NCBI GenBank assembly: GCA_009886125.1
Contig: VFJK01000083.1
Span: 1 to 43,170, forward strand
Direction: 5' to 3'
Source: Geobacter sp.
GTDB lineage: Bacteria; Desulfobacterota; Desulfuromonadia; Geobacterales; DSM-12255
DNA: 43,170 bases
Shown here: positions 31,338-38,548 of the stretch, in pieces
Layout: every line of letters starts with the position of its first letter
Numbering within the stretch: position 1 is the stretch's first letter
Notes under the pieces: model-generated
Seen by the model: the letters and a program-made list of their open reading frames with translations, nothing else
What the model was told of the DNA's origin: nothing
Databases searched by the model: none
Made by a program: the position numbers and the translations under genes

Positions 31338-32225
31338 TCAACATCTTTCCCCGGTGCACAATCCCTTGATCGGGCAGACAATGCATTGAGACGATCCAGT
31401 TCCGCTGCATCCCTCCGATATTCCGAGATGACAGATAGAGAAGTCGTATTTTACCGGATCGAGCGGATCGAGTCGTCGTAAGGCGGCGGTGATCTCCTGA
31501 GCCATCTTCCAGTCAGCCTGTTTTCTGACGGTAAAGCCGAGCTGCCTGCAGATCCTTTGAATATGCGCATCCACAGGAATAACCAACGTTGAGGGTGGAA
31601 CACTTTGCCAGACGCCCAGATCAATGCCGTCGTCAGGCCGCACCATCCAGCGCAGGTACATGCAGAGGCGCTTGCATGCACTGCCGGATTCGGGAGAGGG
31701 AAACAGGAAGTTGAAATACGAGTCTTTCGGAGGCATTGAAGATCTGAATACCGGAGTATAGTCGAATGCCAACACTGCTGAGGAAAAGTTTGTCAGAGCT
31801 TCGCTGACATCATTGCTATCCGGATCGAATCCCTTTTTGAAAAACTTTTCGATGGACCCTGCATCAGCAATCATCAGCCGGATTGCGTACAGCAAGGCGC
31901 AAAGATCGCGGCTGTCATTGAAGCGGTGTTTGAACCCGACAAAAAGAACTGCTTTTTCGTCAGGATCAAACCTTTCCACAAAACGTCTGGGCGATGTACC
32001 GATCCTGCTGAATATGGTTTCAAGATTGCGAAGGATGATTTTGACATTGCCGTAGGCAAAGGAGGAGGCGATCAGCCCGGCCACCTCACGATCTTCCGGA
32101 GCGTCGAAGCGATGACAGAAAGAAAGCGGATCGTTGGCCAGGTGCTGCTGCGAGCGATTGGCGTAGAGTTTATTGAGGGTGTTTATCAACTCTTCATCGG
32201 TGCAGGAACCTTGCTTCCTACTCAC
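31338..32225 (-). CDS. TIGR02757/DUF2400 family protein, endonuclease III-like
   Basis: I recognise this 295-residue protein as the TIGR02757 type ([23 protein letters not shown] and [15 protein letters not shown]), whose function is not established. Its second half has endonuclease III landmarks: [16 protein letters not shown] (217-230) resembles the VDTHVFRV stretch around the catalytic Asp, with D219 in place, and C273-X7-C281-X2-C284-X5-C290 resembles the [4Fe-4S] loop. The helix-hairpin-helix with the catalytic lysine (LPGVGRKTA type) is not visible; the matching segment reads [14 protein letters not shown]. It starts at GTG 32225 overlapping the dtd stop in GTGA, and is the last gene of a three-gene operon. 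A DNA or RNA base-repair role is only an inference. Confidence 0.85.
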   Translation of the reverse strand: MSRKQGSCTDEELINTLNKLYANRSQQHLANDPLSFCHRFDAPEDREVAGLIASSFAYGNVKIILRNLETIFSRIGTSPRRFVERFDPDEKAVLFVGFKHRFNDSRDLCALLYAIRLMIADAGSIEKFFKKGFDPDSNDVSEALTNFSSAVLAFDYTPVFRSSMPPKDSYFNFLFPSPESGSACKRLCMYLRWMVRPDDGIDLGVWQSVPPSTLVIPVDAHIQRICRQLGFTVRKQADWKMAQEITAALRRLDPLDPVKYDFSICHLGISEGCSGTGSSQCIVCPIKGLCTGERC

Positions 32226-32677
32226 GGTTTTTCACCGGAGCGTCTTTCCAGAATAAAGGTAACCGGCCCGTCATTGACCAGCTGAACCTTCATGTCCGCC
32301 TGAAAAATGCCGGTTGCAACCGGCACCCCTAGCCCTTTTACCTGATCCAAAAAACAGTCGTACAATCGTTTCCCTTCGTCCGGTGGAGCAGCCGACACAA
32401 AGGATGGCCGCCGCCCCTTGTCGCAGGTCCCGGCAAGAGTAAACTGGGAGATGGCCAGAATGCTGCCGCCGATATCCTGGAGAGAAAGGTTCATCTTCCC
32501 ATCATTGTCACCGAACATGCGCAGTTCGACAATTTTCTTTGCCAGCCAGGCAGCATCGGCTTCACAGTCGCCGTTCTCCACTGCCAGAAGAACCACTGCC
32601 CCGGCGCTTATTGCCCCGACAGTCGTACCATCGACTACCACCGCAGCTTCGCTCACCCGCTGTATGACTGCTTTCAC
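32222..32677 (-). CDS. dtd: D-aminoacyl-tRNA deacylase
   Basis: This enzyme removes D-amino acids (and glycine from tRNA-Ala) wrongly attached to tRNA. The 151-residue product has SQFTLAG at 77-83 and the cross-subunit Gly-cis-Pro motif NDGPVTF at 135-141, the two defining elements. It opens [17 protein letters not shown], as most Dtd proteins do. It starts at GTG 32677, overlapping the upstream lipoprotein stop by GTGA, and its own stop overlaps the next gene the same way, so the three genes are translationally coupled. Confidence 0.97.
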   Translation of the reverse strand: MKAVIQRVSEAAVVVDGTTVGAISAGAVVLLAVENGDCEADAAWLAKKIVELRMFGDNDGKMNLSLQDIGGSILAISQFTLAGTCDKGRRPSFVSAAPPDEGKRLYDCFLDQVKGLGVPVATGIFQADMKVQLVNDGPVTFILERRSGEKP

Positions 32678-32898
32678 TTGCTCCCCTTGAGCACGGTAAG
32701 ACGTTCCTGGGCAGTCTTGGCATTGGCTGAACCGGGATACTTGCTGACCACCTCTTCATAGAGCTTTATGGCATGTTCGCGATTGCTTTGTTTCTCCTCG
32801 AACTGGGCCGTCTCCAGCTGCTGCCTGCCGTTGTCAGCACTGCAGGCGCTTATGGTCAGCAACAATAAAACGGCAACAAGCATACAATGTTTTTTCAT
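32674..32898 (-). CDS. Small predicted lipoprotein with one TPR-like repeat
   Basis: The 74-residue product has a lipoprotein signal: two lysines, a hydrophobic stretch ([10 protein letters not shown]) and lipobox I-S-A-C with the lipid cysteine at 19. The mature part, about 56 residues, reads [28 protein letters not shown], one tetratricopeptide-like helix pair of the kind found in YbgF/BamD outer-membrane helpers, but far shorter than either. It is likely anchored in the outer membrane. CAGGAGAT precedes the ATG. It heads the operon with dtd and the TIGR02757 gene. No specific function can be given. Confidence 0.8.
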   Translation of the reverse strand: MKKHCMLVAVLLLLTISACSADNGRQQLETAQFEEKQSNREHAIKLYEEVVSKYPGSANAKTAQERLTVLKGSK

Positions 32899-32950
32899 AG
32901 GTAATCTCCTGGGTTAATAATGCGCAGGGTATGATGATAAATTGCCAGTG

Positions 32951-32980
32951 CCTCAGCACCGAAAGGGGTGAATACTGAGG
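32951..32980 (-). other. Two-step hairpin upstream of the lipoprotein operon
   Basis: CCTCAG-CACC-GAAAGG-GGTG-AATA-CTGAGG folds into a nested hairpin in the gap between the IS3 element and the lipoprotein gene. There is no T-run on either side, and I match it to no known riboswitch. It may be a leftover of a gene end lost at the IS border. Confidence in any function is low. Confidence 0.3.
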
Positions 32981-33033
32981 TGGCCGGGTTTAGTGAGACA
33001 GCCTGAGCAGAAGAATAAGCAATTCACCGATAT

Positions 33034-33044
33034 TGTAGTGGTTG
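33034..33044 (+). repeat. IS3 left terminal inverted repeat
   Basis: TGTAGTGGTTG lies 17 bases beyond the orfB stop and matches the inverted right end TGAAGTGGTTG at 10 of 11 positions. IS3-family ends typically begin with TG. The exact outer base could be off by one or two. Confidence 0.7.
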
Positions 33045-33050
33045 TAGGCT

Positions 33051-33887
33051 TCAGGCAGCCTCTTTCAGTTTATTAAGCCCTTGGAAATAAGCCTCATCAG
33101 GTGTTCGTTTGTCAAGTGATGAATGTTTCCGTTTCTCGTTGTAACCGGCAAACCAGATTGTCAAATCTTTGAAAAGCTCAGCTCCTGTTTCGTACGTTCT
33201 CAGGTAGATTCTTTCGTACTTCAGAGTACGCCAGAGCCTCTCGATGAAGATGTTGTCCTTGAAGCGCCCTTTTCCATCCATGCTGATCTTTACATCCCAG
33301 GTTTTTAGCACGGAGGTGAAGGCTTCACTGGTAAACTGACAGCCCTGATCCGAGTTGAATATCTCAGGTGCTCCGAATTTAAAGAGAGCTTCTCTCAGAG
33401 CCTCAACGCAGGATCTTGTATCCAGAGTATTTGAAAGCCGCCATGACAGCACCTTTCTGGTGGCCCAGTCCATGATAGCCACCAGGTACATGTGGCCCTT
33501 ATGCATAGGGATGTAAGTGATGTCGGTTGCCCATACCTGGTTAGGGCGGTCAATTGTTACTCCCCGCAGCAGATAGGGATAGACCGGATGCTTTGGCTGC
33601 CGTTTGCTGGTGCCCGGTTTAGGAGACAACGACACGATACCCATGATGAGCATCAGCCGCCGAACTCGATCACGCCCTACAGGTGATTCAGGAGACGTAA
33701 GCTGATCTGCCAGTGTGCGACTCCCCATCCAAGGCTGTTCCAGATAGAGCTCATCTATCAGGCGCATCAGCTCAAGATCGCCTTGACGCATACCTGATGC
33801 AGGACCACGGTAATAGCTGGCACGGGGTACACCCAGAAGCTGGCAGCGCCGTTCAACAGAAACTTCAGGATGACCGGTGGCAATCAC
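33051..33887 (-). CDS. IS3-family transposase OrfB (DDE integrase domain)
   Basis: The 278-residue protein is the catalytic half of the IS3 transposase. A HTH_21-like segment is at about 34-90 and the integrase core begins at RPNQVWATDITYI. The catalytic triad is D122 (TDITY), D180 (NSDQG) and E216 (FIERLW), giving the DD(35)E spacing. It starts at GTG 33887, overlapping the orfA stop by GTGA. Many IS3 elements make OrfAB by -1 frameshifting; here the overlap is stop-start, so re-initiation is also possible. The frame is intact. Confidence 0.93.
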   Translation of the reverse strand: MIATGHPEVSVERRCQLLGVPRASYYRGPASGMRQGDLELMRLIDELYLEQPWMGSRTLADQLTSPESPVGRDRVRRLMLIMGIVSLSPKPGTSKRQPKHPVYPYLLRGVTIDRPNQVWATDITYIPMHKGHMYLVAIMDWATRKVLSWRLSNTLDTRSCVEALREALFKFGAPEIFNSDQGCQFTSEAFTSVLKTWDVKISMDGKGRFKDNIFIERLWRTLKYERIYLRTYETGAELFKDLTIWFAGYNEKRKHSSLDKRTPDEAYFQGLNKLKEAA

Positions 33888-34192
33888 TTGTTGTTTCTGC
33901 GCCCGGCCAAGTTCAGACCGGGCAGATGTGACAAAAAATCGTTCTCAACCTTGAGCTTGCCGATCAAGCGGTGAAGGTCGGCAACTTCGCTATCATGGTT
34001 GACTTCTTTCTTCTTGCCCTTGCCAAAGAGGTCAGGAGCGTTCGCTATCAGCTCCTGTTTCCAGCGATTGATCTGGGTCGGATGAAGCTGAAACTCACTT
34101 GCAAGCTCTGCCAGGGTCTTTAATCCCGACAGGGCGGCCAAGGCTACCTTGGCCTTAAATTCTGCGCTGTGACGTGTACGATGTTGTGGCAT
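33884..34192 (-). CDS. IS3-family transposase OrfA
   Basis: OrfA is the DNA-binding partner of the IS3 transposase. From ATG 34192 (MPQHRTRHSAEFKAKVALAAL) it has 102 residues, with a helix-turn-helix (LAELASEFQLHPTQINRWKQEL) and then a leucine-zipper-like helix (VADLHRLIGKLKVENDFL) for oligomerisation. An AGGAG site is eight bases upstream. A longer reading from 34237 is possible but starts close to the IS end and lacks a ribosome site. Its stop overlaps orfB. Confidence 0.9.
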   Translation of the reverse strand: MPQHRTRHSAEFKAKVALAALSGLKTLAELASEFQLHPTQINRWKQELIANAPDLFGKGKKKEVNHDSEVADLHRLIGKLKVENDFLSHLPGLNLAGRRNNK

Positions 34193-34250
34193 ATGAACTC
34201 TCCTCTCAATGTAGGTCGGTTCATTGCTTATACTCATGTCTCAAAAAGCG

Positions 34251-34261
34251 CAACCACTTCA
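34251..34261 (-). repeat. IS3 right terminal inverted repeat
   Basis: CAACCACTTCA, read inwards as TGAAGTGGTTG, lies 59 bases beyond the orfA start. It pairs with the left end at 33034. The reading frame of the receiver domain continues without a stop across this border, so the border sits in former coding sequence. Confidence 0.7.
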
Positions 34262-34677
34262 AGTCAACTCAACTTCATAAAGATGTTGCAGCAGGAAAGT
34301 CCCTTCGTGGTCATGAGACTATTTTGATTGTGGAGGACGAAAAGGTTATCTTGGAAATGATAACTGTGTATCTTGAGGAACTTGGATACACTGTACTGAA
34401 AGCTTTTACCCCAAGTGAAGCTATTCGCCAAGCGGGTGAGCACAATCGTGAGATTGACCTATTAATAACCGATGTCGTAATGCCAGAAATGAACGGCATG
34501 GAACTTACCAAGATGCTGTCATCACTCTACCCTCAAATTAAGAACGTATTTATGTCAGGGTATACGGCAGATATAATAGCTCAACATGGCGTACTTGATG
34601 AAGGGACACATTTTATCCAGAAACCATTTCATTTGGATGTCTTTGCTGCCAAGGTGCGAGAGGTGCTAGACAGTTAA
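34262..34677 (+). pseudogene. C-terminal receiver domain of a truncated hybrid histidine kinase
   Basis: From the IS border the frame gives STQLHKDVAAGKSLRGHETILIVEDE, then LLITDVVMPEMNGMELTKML with the phospho-acceptor Asp, MSGYT, and FIQKPF with the conserved Lys; it ends at VREVLDS. The GHETILIVEDE start and the short DVAAGKSLRG linker are typical of a receiver at the C-terminal end of a PAS hybrid sensor kinase, not of a free response regulator. The open frame continues backwards into the IS element, so no native start exists. The kinase part is gone. It could still be translated from a chance start in the IS, but I regard it as a remnant. Confidence 0.8.
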
Positions 34678-34953
34678 AAAGTCAGTTATACAGCAATCCA
34701 GTATGGTGCTTAAGATTTAATTTGAAACATACCTTGCGACTAAAATTCATTGGTCGCTTTCGCCGGAACGCTGGTCGGATTCACAGCGGATTGCCGGTCA
34801 CTTTCATGTCAGTTTCTTTGGTCGGATTCACCGGAATAGCCAGTATTCGCGCCGCTAGAAGAAATAGGACCGATGATGAATCTGGTTACGCGCAGATAAG
34901 AGGGAAATTATAGCAATGGATAACTCCACTTTCACCATAAAGAATGACCGTTG
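34678..34953. other. Gene-free stretch with repeated GGTC...TTC...GGA motifs (IS21-like end remnant)
   Basis: No gene is visible here. Four related units begin at 34752, 34773, 34796 and 34820: GGTCGCTTTCGCCGGAA, GGTCGGATTCACAGCGGA, GGTCACTTTCATGTC and GGTCGGATTCACCGGAA, spaced 21-24 bases. A further CCACTTTCACC lies near 34926 and an inverted GGTCATT near 34944-34950. Multiple 20-odd-base terminal repeats of this kind are typical of IS21-family ends. The stretch ends just where the histidine kinase fragment stops (34954), so it may mark the insertion that cut that gene. No transposase gene remains. Confidence 0.45.
34752..34840 (+). repeat. Four tandem GGTC(A/G)nTTCnCCGGAA-type units
   Basis: Units start at 34752, 34773, 34796 and 34820. 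Units 1 and 4 are closest to one another; unit 3 is the most decayed. They resemble the repeated transposase-binding units at IS21-family ends. Assignment rests on motif memory, without a search. Confidence 0.45.
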
Positions 34954-35127
34954 TCAGGGGAGTTCCGCGCCTGTCAGAGTGAACACCTGATCGCCCTGAG
35001 AACCTGAAACAACGATGGCATCTACCCCGCCGCCCCGGATAGCGCTGATTGTCTCTTCAGCTTCTGAAGGCCTAATCCGAAGCGATTTGATATCTTCAAG
35101 AAGCTGCTTTTCGTTTTTGTTATCCAT
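34954..35127 (-). pseudogene. N-terminal fragment of a PAS hybrid histidine kinase, third gene of the kai operon
   Basis: ATG 35127, preceded by AGAGGGGC, opens a 57-residue frame: MDNKNEKQLLEDIKSLRIRP, then ETISAIRGGGVDAIVVSG, QGDQVFTLTGAELP and stop. This AIRxGxVDAlVVsG...vFtLxGAe string is the usual opening of large PAS hybrid kinases in Geobacter-like bacteria, which continue with PYR and a PAS domain. Here the frame stops at once after GAE-LP, exactly where the repeat remnant begins. It starts 11 bases after kaiB, so an output kinase for KaiBC was probably encoded and is now lost or displaced. Confidence 0.7.
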
Positions 35128-35138
35128 AAAAGCCCCTC

Positions 35139-35429
35139 TTATTTCGGGCGCAAATCCAGGCCCACAAGAATACGCTCGGTGGCTGACATATCGCCGACAA
35201 ACTTTCTTAACGGCGTAGGCAGTTTTCTCAAGAGCGTCGGCACCGCAATAATCTGATCCCCCTTTGCAAGCACTGGCTGCTGGTAGATATCGATCACTTC
35301 AAGATCATAGCGCCCTTCGAGATATTCTTCACAGATTAGCTTAATATTCTCAATAGCCCGGACTGAGTTTGGGGTTGTCCCGGCCACATAGAGCCGCAGA
35401 ACATTTTCGACCGCTTTTGATTTTGACAT
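35139..35429 (-). CDS. kaiB: KaiB-like clock protein
   Basis: KaiB is a fold-switching partner that binds KaiC rings in the cyanobacterial clock. The 96-residue product reads [20 protein letters not shown] and later [21 protein letters not shown], then [24 protein letters not shown]. These match the conserved LYVAGnTPnS...VIDvxxxPxlAexDkIlAtPTL...vGDlS pattern of KaiB proper. It follows kaiC by 15 bases on the same strand. No kaiA is present, which is usual outside cyanobacteria. In such bacteria a timing or stress role is suspected but not proven. Confidence 0.93.
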   Translation of the reverse strand: MSKSKAVENVLRLYVAGTTPNSVRAIENIKLICEEYLEGRYDLEVIDIYQQPVLAKGDQIIAVPTLLRKLPTPLRKFVGDMSATERILVGLDLRPK

Positions 35430-35444
35430 GACAATTGTCCCCCC

Positions 35445-37151
35445 TTACTTATCCGCCTTGCGGAGTTTTCCCATGTCAGCGCGGTCTTGTACCGTGACCT
35501 TTTCGCTCAGTTTCTCCTCGGCAACAGCCCTTTTCAAATTATCTTCCTCGGACTCAAACTCGGTGCGCATGGCGGTGATTTGCGCCTCCAGGATCTTGCG
35601 TTTTCGCTCCAGTTCGCGCTGCATAAACTCGAACCCCTGTTTGCCTATCAGGGCTTCAGCCTTTTCAACGGCCTCCTGGGAGAGCCTTGCCGAGCCGGTC
35701 AAAACGCCTGCTGCGCCGACATAGACATCTTGCAACTCTATCCCCTTGTCGGTCAGCAAGAGTTCTCTGACCTGATTGGAATGTTTCATGCCGCGTGACT
35801 TCAGGATATACAAGGACCGATTGCGCTCGCCGTTTACTTCAAGGTCCCTGAGGAGTAGCCAGGTATCCATCAGGGAAGAGATCCCGACAGCTGTCTCTTC
35901 CAGAGAATCAGACTGGGTGAGATTGGTAAATATGCCGGTTATAATGCTCGCTTTAAGAAAGTCAGCGAGACGAGTAATCATCGATTTTGTTTCTTTTAGA
36001 GTGCCTATATTCATCAGATTCGAGATCGGATCAATGGCGACAACATCCGGCTTGAATTCCTTGATCTGTTTATGGATGGTTACCAGGTGCATTTCAAGGC
36101 CGTAGAGGCTGGGCCGTGCTGCATGGAAACGCAAAAGACCTTTCTTGATCCAGGGTTCAAGGTCGATGCCGATAGAGCGCATGTTTCTGATGACCTGCGC
36201 CGGAGATTCCTCGAAGATGAAAAAGAGACAGCGCTCACCCCGTTTGCAGGCCGCATTGATAAATTCCGAAAGGATGCTGGTCTTGCCCGAACCTGATGTG
36301 CCTGACACCAGGATGCTGCTGCCGCGGTAATAGCCATTGCCGGTAAACATGGTGTCAAGGCGAGGAATGCCTGTCGAAATCTTTTCGTCGGATACGGCAT
36401 GGTCAAGGCCCATTGATGTTATCGGCAAAATGGAAATGCCCTGCTCATCGATCAGAAAAGGATAGTCGTTGGTGCCGTGCAGAGAGCCGCGGTATTTTAC
36501 AATCCTCAGTCGACGCGTGGCTATCTGTTCCGTAGAGACGTGGGCAAGGGTTATCACGCAATCGGCGACATACTCCTCCAGACCATAGCGTGTCAGGGTT
36601 TTCTCCCCCTGTTCGCCGGTAATGATGGCGGTAACGCCTTTCTCCTTCAGCCAGCTGAAAAGGCGCCTCAGCTCGGCGCGAAGGATAGCTTCATTGCTAA
36701 AACCTGCAAACAACCCTTCTATGGTGTCGAGCACAACCCGCTTTGCCTTGACAGTATTAATCGCCAGCTCCAGACGGACAAAGAGCCCTTCAAGGTTAAA
36801 CTCTCCAGTCTCCGACATCTCGCTCCGTTCAATCCGGATATAGTCTATATCGAGCAATTTGCGTGATATAAGGTCATTCAGATCAAACCCAAGGGCGGCG
36901 AAATTCTTCGTAAGGTCTTCAGGAGTCTCTTCAAAGCAGATAAATACTCCGGGTTCATTGTACTGGAGCGCCCCCCGCAGCAGAAACTCCATGGCAAGGA
37001 CGGTCTTGCCGCAGCCTGCGCTGCCGCAGACGAGCGTGGGTCTTCCCTGGGGCAGCCCGCCTCCTGTTATCTCATCCAGTCCCTGTATGCCGGTGGGGCA
37101 TTTTGTTAATCCGATCATGACTGATTTATTTGTTTTATTCTGCTTGGGCAT
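35445..37151 (-). CDS. kaiC: KaiC-like double-ATPase clock protein
   Basis: From ATG 37151, with AAGGAG six bases before, the protein has 568 residues. It has two RecA-type domains: CI with Walker A GSAGCGKT (43-50) and catalytic Glu pair E74/E75 (CFEETPEDL), and CII with GTSGSGKT (284-291) and E314/E315 (FEESPAQV). The autophosphorylation site aligned to cyanobacterial S431/T432 reads I-S425-S426, with T420 in the place of T426. CII therefore looks able to autophosphorylate, with Ser-Ser instead of Ser-Thr. After about residue 490 comes a charged coiled-coil tail (EAVEKAEAL...RELERKRKILEAQI) longer than that of the cyanobacterial protein, and there is no sign of a KaiA-binding end. It leads the kaiC-kaiB-kinase-fragment operon. 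Confidence 0.93.
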   Translation of the reverse strand: MPKQNKTNKSVMIGLTKCPTGIQGLDEITGGGLPQGRPTLVCGSAGCGKTVLAMEFLLRGALQYNEPGVFICFEETPEDLTKNFAALGFDLNDLISRKLLDIDYIRIERSEMSETGEFNLEGLFVRLELAINTVKAKRVVLDTIEGLFAGFSNEAILRAELRRLFSWLKEKGVTAIITGEQGEKTLTRYGLEEYVADCVITLAHVSTEQIATRRLRIVKYRGSLHGTNDYPFLIDEQGISILPITSMGLDHAVSDEKISTGIPRLDTMFTGNGYYRGSSILVSGTSGSGKTSILSEFINAACKRGERCLFFIFEESPAQVIRNMRSIGIDLEPWIKKGLLRFHAARPSLYGLEMHLVTIHKQIKEFKPDVVAIDPISNLMNIGTLKETKSMITRLADFLKASIITGIFTNLTQSDSLEETAVGISSLMDTWLLLRDLEVNGERNRSLYILKSRGMKHSNQVRELLLTDKGIELQDVYVGAAGVLTGSARLSQEAVEKAEALIGKQGFEFMQRELERKRKILEAQITAMRTEFESEEDNLKRAVAEEKLSEKVTVQDRADMGKLRKADK

Positions 37152-37594
37152 AAAATTCTCCTTTTCTACCAAGGGAACCTGGAATTAACATTTTCCTGTT
37201 AAAGCAAAAATACCGGCGTACAGACATATCCGCAGCGCCGGTTTAAAATGGATGAATCTGAATAATAGTCGACAAGAGGGCTTTCAGGGAAAGACTTTTC
37301 CTGCCTGCCTGCCTGCCTGCCTGCAAAATATTATTGCCAAGTGAAACACCTCATGGGCAGAATTCTATGGTGTAACTATATCGCTATTCCACCAATTTAC
37401 AATCAGTAACGCTGGAATATTTACTAACCTCAAAACAGACCAAATATTCTTATAATGTGGCATTCTCTCTTCAAATACGACGCTGAATTAAGAGCAGATT
37501 TCCAGTCTCTGATCGGCATCGTCCACTTTTTTGCAATATTTTTCAGTGCCAGACAAAGGAACAAGATAACTGGAAAACAGGCACCACCGTTTCA
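37152..37594. other. Gene-poor spacer upstream of kaiC
   Basis: These 443 bases lie between the divergent kaiC and the truncated S41 gene. They contain a hairpin (ACCGGCG at 37212-37218 with CGCCGGT at 37236-37242) in the likely kaiC leader and the CTGC repeat at 37301-37324. I find no convincing sigma-70 pair for kaiC. A TATAAT at 37451 lies before a short open frame from ATG 37455 (59 codons, MWHSLFKYDAELRADF), which I do not accept as a gene because it has no ribosome site; it may be part of the decayed front of the S41 gene. Confidence 0.6.
37301..37324. repeat. Tetranucleotide repeat (CTGC)6, 150 bases before kaiC
   Basis: Six perfect CTGC units in a row lie in the spacer upstream of kaiC. 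Such short repeats change length by slipped replication. If the kaiC promoter lies at or beyond it, unit number could alter promoter spacing or leader length. No coding frame crosses it with confidence. Confidence 0.95.
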
Positions 37595-38311
37595 ATGGAT
37601 GTGCTGCCACGCAACGGAATTAAGCGGAAAGTGAACGTGACCATCGGCAACAATATCCGGGACCCGCCCATGAGCCGGATCATTACGACCAGGCATGGGG
37701 AAAAGGTCGGTTACCTATACTTGCACAGCTTCACTGCGTCCCAGTTCGATAACATTGAAAAACATTTTCTAAAATTCAAACGGGCCGGGGTCAACAACCT
37801 GGTACTGGACCTGCGCTATAACAGCGGCGGAAATGTAGGCGATCTGGTCAAATTGGGGAGCCTTATTGTCAGCCAGGAGTTCGATGGAAAGCAATTTGTC
37901 AGGCTTGAGCACGGCCAGCGTTATGAAGACCGAGATGAGGATTATGCTTTCAAACGACAGCCGCAGTCCATTTCTGCCAGTCTGGTTGTTGTCCTGACAA
38001 CTAATGACACCTGTTCAGCCAGCGAAGCGGTCATCAATGGACTTAGTCCATACATCCCTATCACCACAGTCGGTTCCACCACCTGCGGCAAACCTTACCT
38101 GATGGAATTGCTCGAATTTGGCGACAAGACACTTTTTCCTGTAACGGGTAAGATCCTTAATAGTCGAGGAAATGCAGATTATGAAAAAGGCATTAGACCC
38201 GACTGCCGGATGCAAGATGACACATCGCATCAACTGGGTGATCCGCGAGAAGGGATGCTGAAAACGGCAATTACATTTCTTGAGACTGGGAGTTGTTCTC
38301 ATTCCAATTAA
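37595..38311 (+). pseudogene. S41-family (C-terminal processing type) protease, 5' truncated
   Basis: The 238-residue frame covers the catalytic part of an S41 peptidase. It has LVLDLRYNSGGNVGDL at 69-84 and the Ser/Lys dyad: S141 in TCSASEAVINGL and K166 in TTCGKPY, 25 residues apart as in known members. The family normally has a signal peptide, an N-terminal region and a PDZ domain; only the end of a PDZ-like stretch (NGIKRKVNVTIGNN) is left. ATG 37595 has no good ribosome site, and the frame runs open upstream without a credible start. I therefore treat it as a truncated gene; a short active protease is possible but less likely. Confidence 0.65.
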
Positions 38312-38548
38312 CATCGGATGAGCTTCATTATTGGTAGTAATTGGCCCCGATGCGAGAAATTATAGCGGCTGGAACTGCCAAGCTTTAGAGGTGAGTCAAC
38401 TGTGGGTGATGAGGTAGGGTACAATACTGAAAGGGTTTTCTTTTCACGGCCTCCGGCATACACCGATACAGATTAAAGAGAATATTATCAACTTGAATTC
38501 TGTAGGCTGCATAGGTAATGTACCGTTATCATTTACAGGAGTTAATTA
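38312..38548 (+). promoter_or_regulatory. Spacer with probable promoter for the IHF-like gene
   Basis: No gene is seen in these 237 bases. TTGAAT (38493-38498), 17 bases, and TAATGT (38516-38521) form a plausible sigma-70 promoter whose start point would be near 38528. AGGAG follows at 38537-38541, before ATG 38549. A GTGAGG-rich region at 38390-38425 with TACAAT lacks a partner -35 and is not counted. Confidence 0.5.

Larger units (their letters stand above)
33034..34261 (-). mobile_element. IS3-family insertion sequence (complete-looking, 1,228 bp)
   Basis: The element carries two minus-strand genes, orfA and orfB, as IS3 elements do. Imperfect terminal inverted repeats can be read: TGTAGTGGTTG at the left end (33034-33044) and its partner CAACCACTTCA at the right end (34251-34261), matching at 10 of 11 positions and ending TG...CA. 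Total size fits the family. The bases flanking the two ends (TAT and AGT) do not form a target duplication, which suggests a rearrangement after insertion. The right border falls inside a hybrid-kinase receiver sequence. Confidence 0.85.

Noticed and set aside
34174-34261. Free response regulator gene starting inside the IS
   Set aside because: The first 30 codons are IS sequence read in the other direction; the receiver is the tail of a larger kinase.
37301-37324. CTGC run as a CRISPR or iteron array
   Set aside because: Units are four bases with no spacers and no cas or rep gene nearby; it is a simple sequence repeat.
37455-37637. Small gene MWHSLFKYDAEL upstream of the S41 frame
   Set aside because: No ribosome site, weak composition, and it overlaps the S41 frame; perhaps a decayed part of that gene.
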